A stretch of 10,271 bases of DNA from an uncultured Sulfurovum sp. (lineage in GTDB: Bacteria > Campylobacterota > Campylobacteria > Campylobacterales > Sulfurovaceae). The stretch spans positions 1 through 10,271 of the forward strand of contig CACVAU010000005.1 of NCBI GenBank assembly GCA_902727915.1, given 5' to 3'. Within the stretch, counting starts at the first letter, position 1; every line of letters begins with the position of its first letter. The position numbers and the translations under genes are program-made. Positions 6,269 through 10,271 of the stretch are shown one piece after another. The notes under the pieces were generated by a model. It did no database searches. It saw only the letters and a list, made by a program, of their open reading frames with translations, and was not told where the DNA came from.

Positions 6269-6787
6269 ATGAAAAATACCATAACACTAAAAACAGTAGC
6301 AGCATTGACAACTATTATGTTGTCTCAGCCACTTATGGCAATTTATTCTGTAGATTCGACTGATTGTTATACCCCTATAAATGCAGAAAACAATACAATT
6401 AATGTTTCTAAATTTGCCCATGTTTGGCAAAAAATCCATAAAGAGAGTACTGATAGTGACTTACAAGTACACTTAAAAAAATACATTGATTCAGCATTGG
6501 AACCGACACAAGGTACACTTGATGTGGCTAAGTTTTCTGCTGTATGGCAAAAGATACATACAAATAGTTCTGTAGGTAAAGCACACTTAAGTCAGTATAT
6601 GGACACACTTTTGGATAATGCTTCAAAAAGTCAAGCGTGTACACCTGCTCCTTTACTTTGTGATGCTTCTATTGATGTAAGCAAATTTTCAACAATTTGG
6701 AATGAAGTAAATGTCAACAATAATAAATCAGCACATTTAACTTCTGAATTAAATGGTCTACTAAGTTCTACAACTTGTAGTATCTAA
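6269..6787 (+). CDS. Exported triple-repeat protein of unknown family
   Basis: I do not recognise this 172-residue protein. A Sec-type signal peptide (MKNTITLK, then a hydrophobic core ending in SQPLMA) should be removed near residue 24. The mature part consists of three imperfect repeats at about 44-78, 84-117 and 135-167. Each has the pattern [IL]-[ND]-V-[SA]-K-F-x-x-[VI]-W-[QN]-x-[IV] followed by a helical stretch with [VA]HL and an [LA]L near the end. Repeats 1 and 2 share V-W-Q-K-I-H; repeat 3 has drifted to IWNEVN. Four cysteines (C33, C124, C131, C170) could form two disulphides, placing the protein in the periplasm or outside the cell. The start has an AAAGGA ribosome site and the gene is monocistronic, with a strong hairpin just after the stop. 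No catalytic motif is visible; a binding or structural role is a guess. Confidence 0.8.
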   Translation: MKNTITLKTVAALTTIMLSQPLMAIYSVDSTDCYTPINAENNTINVSKFAHVWQKIHKESTDSDLQVHLKKYIDSALEPTQGTLDVAKFSAVWQKIHTNSSVGKAHLSQYMDTLLDNASKSQACTPAPLLCDASIDVSKFSTIWNEVNVNNNKSAHLTSELNGLLSSTTCSI

Positions 6788-6790
6788 ATC

Positions 6791-6813
6791 TAATACACCT
6801 TTTTGGTGTATTA
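6791..6813 (+). terminator. Hairpin after the triple-repeat protein gene
   Basis: TAATACACC (6791-6799) and GGTGTATTA (6805-6813) form a perfect 9-bp stem around a TTTTT loop, starting 3 bp after the stop codon. No U-run follows on either strand, so it is a less than ideal intrinsic terminator, but position and stability suggest transcript termination or 3'-end protection. It may also serve the converging phosphatase gene. Confidence 0.55.
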
Positions 6814-6881
6814 CAATCCACAAAAGAGAAGCACAGCGATCTTCTTCCTTTGTCTTGCTTTTTGTCAACTTTTGTGGATTG
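6814..6881. repeat. 68-bp element with 13-bp perfect inverted repeats
   Basis: CAATCCACAAAAG (6814-6826) is matched exactly by its reverse complement at 6869-6881. Inside it, AAGCA (6829-6833) can also pair with TGCTT (6856-6860), leaving a pyrimidine-rich loop of 22 nt. The element abuts the 9-bp hairpin to its left without a gap and lies 25 bp beyond the stop codon of the phosphatase gene. As DNA it resembles a tiny MITE or palindromic repeat; as RNA it would be one long stem-loop. I saw no second copy in the window. Confidence 0.6.
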
Positions 6882-6906
6882 CCATATATCAATATATTCT
6901 ACTAAA

Positions 6907-8298
6907 CTATTTTAAAGAAAATCCTAAAATAGTACTGTCATCTAACTGTGCTTGTGTTCCTACAAATTGCTCTAATTCATCTTTAAGATTCTTATATTGC
7001 TCTATAAATGTTTTTCTATGATGTAATAATAAAAAGTCTTCCAATCGTTTTTTACCAAACTGTGTTCCACCTTCAGTATCTTGATCTAAAATACCATCTG
7101 TCGCTAAATAAAATTTAGTATCTGAACCTATGCCAATCTCATACTCAGTAAACACTTGGGTTATGGCTGTCCGAATAAAACCAATGCCCTTACGATTTCC
7201 CTTATAAGTGCTTAGCCTATTATTTTTTATGACATAAAGAGGCATTTTTGCCCCAGCGTAATTTACCATAGACTCTTTTTTATTAAAATATAAAATCCCT
7301 CCATCAAAACCAATCATTACTTTTTTGTCACACTGTTCTTCAGTCATACTTTTAATAAGTATATTAAACCTTGCAAGAATAAATGCAGGACTCGGTTTTA
7401 ACCTATTATGATGAAGTTCCGTAATAATTTGATGTTCAGTTGATTTAATTAACATGGTCATAAATGCACCAGAAACACCATGTCCCACACCATCAAATAC
7501 CATGACTAATAATTCATCTTTATTCAGTGGAATAACACTGTAAAAATCTCCACCGACCACATCACGTTGTTTTAAATAGATAAAATGGTCTTGAAAATAA
7601 TCTTCTAGTATCTTCTTTGGGGGAAGCATTGCCTTTTGAATCAGAGCAGCGTATTCAATAGACTCTTTAATCAAATTATGAGATTTAGTAATCTGCTCTT
7701 TTTGTTCAATGTTCTTAACAATAAAACTATGATTACGAAAACTTGCCTTAAGTACAAAGAAAAAATAAACTAACATCAATATACTGAATATATAGTCTAT
7801 TGGCATACTGCTATAATAAAAACTTACCAATGCAGCTAACCCTAAAGTATTGACCAAAAAAATCATAATCGCGTGAAAAAAAATCCCAATGGTAAATGAC
7901 CCAGCTGAAGCTAACCCAAAAAGTAAAACAAGATAGAGTAAGAAAAAAAATTGGTCTGTATATTCAAGTACTAAAATCGAAACACTACCCCAAAGTAAGG
8001 AGTTCAAAAATATTGTTCCTAAATAATAGCTAAAATACTTTTTTATTGCTTTTTTATCAAGTTCGTCAATGGCTTTAAGACCCTTTTTACTAATCCAAAT
8101 ACGTATAAAAAAAACAATAAGTTGTAAACACAACCACGTAAAAATATATAAAAATGGAATAGACATAACATAAACGGCAAAGAAGACAATGGGAACTAAA
8201 AAATTAACACCAAAAGTTCCTGATTTAGAGTTAAGCAATAGTCCAATCTGTTCACTGCTATAATTAAAATGACGCAGAGTTTGAACCATAGAAAGCAT
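6907..8298 (-). CDS. Membrane-anchored SpoIIE/PP2C-type serine phosphatase
   Basis: This 463-residue protein carries an N-terminal membrane module with about five or six hydrophobic spans between residues 30 and 183, then a short linker helix (about 190-215) and a C-terminal SpoIIE/RsbU-type PPM phosphatase domain. The domain opens with SIEYAALIQKAMLPP (213-227), the usual lead-in of the SiaA/RsbU class. Metal-binding acidic residues are visible in RDVVGGDFY (D251), MVFDGVGHGVSGAFM (D269), LATDGILDQ (D401) and LDDSTILGF (D453/D454). Such enzymes dephosphorylate STAS-type anti-sigma antagonists or similar switch proteins in response to a sensed signal. The membrane part is not a domain I can name. 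No kinase or STAS partner is encoded nearby, so the target is unknown. The start has a good AAGGA site at the right distance. Confidence 0.88.
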   Translation of the reverse strand: MLSMVQTLRHFNYSSEQIGLLLNSKSGTFGVNFLVPIVFFAVYVMSIPFLYIFTWLCLQLIVFFIRIWISKKGLKAIDELDKKAIKKYFSYYLGTIFLNSLLWGSVSILVLEYTDQFFFLLYLVLLFGLASAGSFTIGIFFHAIMIFLVNTLGLAALVSFYYSSMPIDYIFSILMLVYFFFVLKASFRNHSFIVKNIEQKEQITKSHNLIKESIEYAALIQKAMLPPKKILEDYFQDHFIYLKQRDVVGGDFYSVIPLNKDELLVMVFDGVGHGVSGAFMTMLIKSTEHQIITELHHNRLKPSPAFILARFNILIKSMTEEQCDKKVMIGFDGGILYFNKKESMVNYAGAKMPLYVIKNNRLSTYKGNRKGIGFIRTAITQVFTEYEIGIGSDTKFYLATDGILDQDTEGGTQFGKKRLEDFLLLHHRKTFIEQYKNLKDELEQFVGTQAQLDDSTILGFSLK

Positions 8299-8380
8299 TT
8301 TTATCCTTATTTCAATATAAGTTAAATTTTAACTAAAAAATTAGTAATGCTTCTTAAGAATATTTAATTTATTATCTTGA

Positions 8381-8404
8381 AAGGTGTGTTGAAAACGACA
8401 CCTT
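8381..8404 (-). terminator. Hairpin downstream of the TerB-like gene
   Basis: AAGGTGT (8381-8387) pairs with ACACCTT (8398-8404), and the stem continues with GTT/AAC past a single bulged base. It lies about 20 bp beyond the TerB-like stop codon on the minus strand. The following sequence is only mildly T-rich, so termination is likely but unproven. It separates the TerB-like gene from the phosphatase gene. Confidence 0.45.
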
Positions 8405-8425
8405 ATCAATGATGACCGTTAAATT

Positions 8426-8845
8426 TTAAAGTAAATTAGCCAAATCATTTTTTACAGAGATAATGTCAATGTAAGGAGTAATTTCCTCTTCACTAATACC
8501 AAAAGCATTAGAAAAAGAGAAAAATAAATTTTGTTCTTCTTCATCTGCATCACCATCAGATAAAAGTAAGTCAATCAAGTTTGCTAAGATTGTCATTTTT
8601 TGGTCAGCATTTAAAAGCTCATTCGCTTCTTTTTGAAAAGCTTCCAAATCTTGTTTTTTAGAGTATTTAGAAGCTGCTTCCACTAAACCTTGTGGGTCAC
8701 CTATACTTGCTAAATTGACATAAAGATAGTTCATTTCAGCATCAGCAATCTCGCCATCTGATGACATCATATAAATCATACTTGTTGCTAAAGCTATTGC
8801 TGGTGTTAATTCTACGGTTGATGAAAATTTATCAAAAAATCCCAT
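8426..8845 (-). CDS. TerB-like protein
   Basis: This acidic 139-residue helical protein has the two-halved pattern of the TerB (tellurite resistance B-like) family. SMIYMMSSDGEIADAEMNYL (about 22-41) is echoed by LIDLLLSDGDADEEEQNLFF (about 90-109), each a hydrophobic helix followed by an acidic D-G-x-[AI]-[DE] turn; TerB proteins use such acidic turns to bind metal. It ends with FGISEEEITPYIDII. There is no signal peptide and no membrane span. No other ter gene is nearby, so tellurite resistance is not implied; stand-alone TerB-like proteins are common and of uncertain role. The start has an AGGAAA ribosome site, and TAAAAT about 45 bp upstream could be its -10 box. Confidence 0.8.
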   Translation of the reverse strand: MGFFDKFSSTVELTPAIALATSMIYMMSSDGEIADAEMNYLYVNLASIGDPQGLVEAASKYSKKQDLEAFQKEANELLNADQKMTILANLIDLLLSDGDADEEEQNLFFSFSNAFGISEEEITPYIDIISVKNDLANLL

Positions 8846-8900
8846 TTTATTTCCTGTTTATGGTTAATTTATGTTCGTTTGAACACAATAGGATTTTAGC

Positions 8901-8941
8901 AAAAAAACCTTTAGTAAAGTACCTAAAAATAGGCTTTTACT
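8901..8941 (-). terminator. Intrinsic terminator after the 46-residue gene
   Basis: On the minus strand AGTAAA (8941-8936) pairs with TTTACT (8918-8913), and CCTA with TAGG inside it around an AT-only loop. The stem is followed after five bases by seven Ts (8907-8901). It lies 15 bp past the stop codon of the small membrane protein gene and upstream of the TerB-like gene, so the two genes are probably transcribed separately. Confidence 0.5.
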
Positions 8942-8955
8942 TTAATATTTTTCAT

Positions 8956-9096
8956 TTAATCATGTTTTTCAACATCCACATCATCCACGGCTGTTAAATT
9001 CATGTCAATACCCATCTCTTCCAAATAAGGTGTCGCTACTTGATACGCAAGAATCCCTACTACTATAATCACTAAAAATATTACAAAATTTCTCAT
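8956..9096 (-). CDS. Small single-span membrane protein (46 aa)
   Basis: This short gene encodes a 46-residue protein: MRNF, a strongly hydrophobic stretch VIFLVIIVVGILAYQVA (residues 5-21), then an acidic tail ending in DDVDVEKHD. It looks like a single transmembrane helix with a short acidic domain on the other side. A strong AAAGGA Shine-Dalgarno lies 5-6 bp before the ATG, a TATACT box at 9129-9124 could be its -10, and a hairpin with a T7 run follows it. Together these support a real gene despite the size. I do not recognise a family. It is divergent from the RHH/RelE pair and precedes the TerB-like gene on the same strand. Confidence 0.6.
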   Translation of the reverse strand: MRNFVIFLVIIVVGILAYQVATPYLEEMGIDMNLTAVDDVDVEKHD

Positions 9097-9184
9097 AATA
9101 ATCCTTTTTTTAATTTGACCCTTAGTATATCATAAAATTTAATTTTAATTAATAATATTTCATAGTTTATTTTAAAGTTAGATT

Positions 9185-9216
9185 TTATATAAATTAATAT
9201 ATACTATATTATATAA
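9185..9216 (+). promoter_or_regulatory. Promoter/operator region of the second TA pair
   Basis: The palindrome TTATATAA occurs twice (9185-9192 and 9209-9216), 24 bp apart centre to centre. The copies flank and overlap the likely -10 region, and the second one abuts the AAGGAG ribosome site. Ribbon-helix-helix antitoxins often bind paired short palindromes here to repress their own operon. In such AT-rich DNA the match may be chance. Confidence 0.35.
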
Positions 9217-9227
9217 GGAGTAAATAT

Positions 9228-9506
9228 ATGCATACTTTAGAAGAACTAGAAAAACAACAAATTGGATTACGCCTACCTCAATACATGATTGATGAGATTG
9301 ATGAGTTTACACAACAGTACTCAGTGAATCGTACGGATATTGTTATGGAGGCACTTCGTTCATATATGTATGAGCAAAAAACAAAAATACTCTATAATCA
9401 ATTTAATAAGTCTTGTCAAGAAGCAAAAGCCATTATGAACCGTGAGTTACCTGCTACTACGTTAGGAGAGTTAATAGATGAACTTGAAACTGATAGCCAC
9501 GCCTGA
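9228..9506 (+). CDS. Ribbon-helix-helix (CopG/RelB-type) antitoxin
   Basis: This 92-residue protein is the likely antitoxin of the overlapping RelE-type toxin gene. Residues 11-50 fit a ribbon-helix-helix DNA-binding domain: a short strand QIGLRLPQ, helix MIDEIDEFTQQY, the turn SVNRTDIV and helix MEALRSYMYEQ. The remaining half is helical and would be the toxin-neutralising part, ending in TTLGELIDELE. The start is preceded by a textbook AAGGAG site 7-8 bp upstream. The last ~29 bp overlap the toxin gene in another frame, so the two are translationally coupled. Repression of its own promoter is expected. Gene order is antitoxin first, unlike the left-hand pair. Confidence 0.85.
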   Translation: MHTLEELEKQQIGLRLPQYMIDEIDEFTQQYSVNRTDIVMEALRSYMYEQKTKILYNQFNKSCQEAKAIMNRELPATTLGELIDELETDSHA

Positions 9507-9807
9507 GTTTAAAAAATCAGTTAAAAAGTTAGCCAAAAGATACAAACAAATCTCTAAAGACTTAAAAGTTTTAGAAGAGGAGTTACAACAAGAAGTTATT
9601 CCTAGTATTGACCTTGGAAATAACTGTTTTAAAATACGACTTCAAAACTCCTCTATTCCTACAGGTAAAAGTGGTGGATTTAGAGTTATCTATTTTTTTA
9701 AACAAGAAGATAACATTTACCTTTTAGATATGTATTCAAAAAGTGATTTGGATAATATTGATGAAAAGAAGTTAATTGAGATTTTGCTTTCTAATGGATT
9801 AGAGTAA
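9478..9807 (+). CDS. RelE/ParE-superfamily toxin
   Basis: This 109-residue protein has the RelE/ParE fold pattern: strand LKLIATPEF (3-11), helices KKSVKKLAKRYKQISKDLKVLEEELQ (long and basic, about 12-37), then NCFKIRLQNSSIP, GKSGGFRVIYFF and the strand IYLLDMYSKSD. It closes with a short helix, DEKKLIEILLSNGL. The G-G-x-R-V-I-Y strand and the Y-S-K-S-D turn are typical of RelE-type mRNA interferases, though a ParE-type gyrase inhibitor cannot be excluded by eye. The ATG lies inside the antitoxin gene with its own AGGAGA site 8 bp upstream. The gene is full length and undamaged. It is not closely similar to the left-hand toxin. Confidence 0.85.
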   Translation: MNLKLIATPEFKKSVKKLAKRYKQISKDLKVLEEELQQEVIPSIDLGNNCFKIRLQNSSIPTGKSGGFRVIYFFKQEDNIYLLDMYSKSDLDNIDEKKLIEILLSNGLE

Positions 9808-9838
9808 CTTTATTTTGTTTTTCTAACTCCAATGTACA

Positions 9839-9860
9839 CTCCAAAGCTGGAACTTTGGAG
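9839..9860. repeat. REP-like hairpin / possible terminator
   Basis: CTCCAAAG (9839-9846) and CTTTGGAG (9853-9860) form a perfect 8-bp stem around CTGGAA, followed by CGAG. It lies between the converging toxin gene and the 90-residue gene, about 30 bp from one and 10 bp from the other. The layout (GC-containing stem, GCTGGA-type loop, CGAG tail) recalls dispersed extragenic palindromes seen in many proteobacteria, from memory only. It could also terminate transcription in either direction. Confidence 0.5.
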
Positions 9861-9868
9861 CGAGTTAA

Positions 9869-10141
9869 TTATTTAGACTTTTCTTCTAAAAATTTTAAAT
9901 AATGTGATAATGCTGTTGTTGTACTATATCGATTATCATAATCTTTTTTTCCACTTTTTATAGAATTAATAATACCCAAAACAATTAAGCTGTCAACAAT
10001 TAAAAATATATCCTTATCTATATTTTCAAGTCTACTAATAAAATTATCTTTTGTACTTGGACTATAAGGTTCTCCCTTGTTTTTTCTTTTTTCTTGAATT
10101 AAGTTATCTAAATATACACTAAACTCTTTCTTATTATTCAT
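9869..10141 (-). CDS. Small protein resembling an integrase core-binding (SAM-like) domain
   Basis: This 90-residue charged helical protein has no signal peptide. Its pattern, FSVYLDNLIQEK (7-18), YSPSTKDNFISRLENIDK (26-43), and YSTTTALSHYLKFLEEK (72-88), resembles the N-terminal SAM-like core-binding domain of tyrosine recombinases and of some restriction-associated proteins, where S-x-x-T-x-x-N/F-x-x-R-L and A-L-x-x-Y-L-x-F-L recur. Nothing of the catalytic domain follows: the frame stops at once after EEKSK. It is therefore either a stand-alone domain protein or a truncated remnant. The start has AAGGAAAA as ribosome site and TATTAT (10161-10156) as possible -10. The family assignment is tentative; that it is a gene is more certain. 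Confidence 0.55.
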   Translation of the reverse strand: MNNKKEFSVYLDNLIQEKRKNKGEPYSPSTKDNFISRLENIDKDIFLIVDSLIVLGIINSIKSGKKDYDNRYSTTTALSHYLKFLEEKSK

Positions 10142-10165
10142 CTATTTTCCTTCGTATAATAGATA

Positions 10166-10193
10166 ACCAACCAAATGATAAAATAAGGTTGGT
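10166..10193 (-). promoter_or_regulatory. Inverted repeat upstream of the 90-residue gene
   Basis: ACCAACC (10166-10172) and GGTTGGT (10187-10193) are perfect inverted repeats separated by 14 AT-rich bases. On the minus strand they lie just upstream of the TATTAT box of the 90-residue gene, as an operator might. Equally, they lie about 33 bp beyond a possible stop codon at 10226-10228 and could be the terminator of a gene entering from the right. Confidence 0.4.
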
Positions 10194-10225
10194 CGAACAA
10201 TAACGACTCATAGTTTTCACAAAAG

Positions 10226-10271
10226 TTAATAGTAAACAAGTTTCTTTCCTTTTTGGACAATAGTACCAGCA
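10226..10271 (-). CDS. Possible C-terminal end of a gene from the right
   Basis: On the minus strand one frame enters the window as AGTIVQKGKKLVYY and then stops (TAA at 10228-10226), with a 7-bp inverted repeat 33 bp further on. The residues look like a plausible protein end, but 14 codons prove nothing. A second frame stays open to a TGA overlapping the start of the 90-residue gene as ATGA and is a rival reading. Confidence 0.2.
   Translation of the reverse strand, partial: AGTIVQKGKKLVYY

Noticed and set aside
6803..7021. 72-codon plus-strand open frame with hydrophobic residues
   Set aside because: It starts inside a hairpin loop, spans the inverted-repeat element and runs antisense into the phosphatase gene, with no Shine-Dalgarno; the hydrophobicity comes from T-rich sequence.
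8426..8845. Tellurite-resistance operon
   Set aside because: Only one TerB-like gene is present; there are no TerC, TerD or other ter genes nearby.
8761..8997. 78-codon plus-strand open frame
   Set aside because: It is antisense to the start of the TerB-like gene and to the end of the 46-residue gene; no ribosome site was seen.
1..10271. CRISPR array, tRNA or rRNA genes
   Set aside because: No regularly spaced repeats, no cloverleaf-like stretch ending in CCA and no rRNA-like conserved blocks were seen on reading either strand.

Overview
The window is AT-rich DNA whose gene set and codon use (many AAA, TTA and ATA codons, short gaps, frequent 4-bp gene overlaps) suggest a Campylobacterota (epsilonproteobacterial) chromosome of the Sulfurimonas/Sulfurovum/Arcobacter kind. 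That assignment is an inference from style and family content, not from a marker gene.

Left flank (1-1500, all minus strand) is a decayed accessory segment. It holds the left end and first codons of an IS200/IS605-type tnpA, running off the window. Next to it is a C5-cytosine DNA methyltransferase remnant that has lost its SAM-binding and catalytic motifs and its C-terminus. Then comes a HigB/HigA-type toxin-antitoxin pair bounded by an exact 16-bp direct repeat. The repeat suggests that the pair arrived as a ~756-bp insertion into what had been the intergenic region between the methyltransferase and the mltB operon.

Core operon (1517-6076, plus strand): five tightly packed genes encode a MltB-type lytic transglycosylase, a DUF502 membrane protein, a patatin-like (RssA-type) lipid hydrolase, a DUF2254 membrane protein and a class I SAM-dependent methyltransferase. 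Two junctions are ATGA overlaps, one overlaps by about 11 bp and one has a 10-bp gap, so the set is probably one translationally coupled transcript. Four of the five products point to the cell envelope.

Middle (6077-9100): a small exported protein is built of three copies of an unfamiliar ~35-residue repeat. It is followed by two abutting inverted-repeat structures. On the minus strand come a membrane-anchored SpoIIE/PP2C-type phosphatase, a TerB-like protein, and a 46-residue single-span membrane protein that is easily overlooked.

Right flank (9100-10271) is accessory again: a second toxin-antitoxin pair (ribbon-helix-helix antitoxin plus RelE/ParE-type toxin), a REP-like hairpin, a 90-residue protein resembling a stand-alone integrase core-binding (SAM-like) domain, and the possible tail of another minus-strand gene.

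I see no clear undescribed multi-gene defence system. The most unusual items are the repeat-bounded TA insertion, the doubly broken methyltransferase beside the IS, the triple-repeat exported protein and the 68-bp inverted-repeat element beside it.
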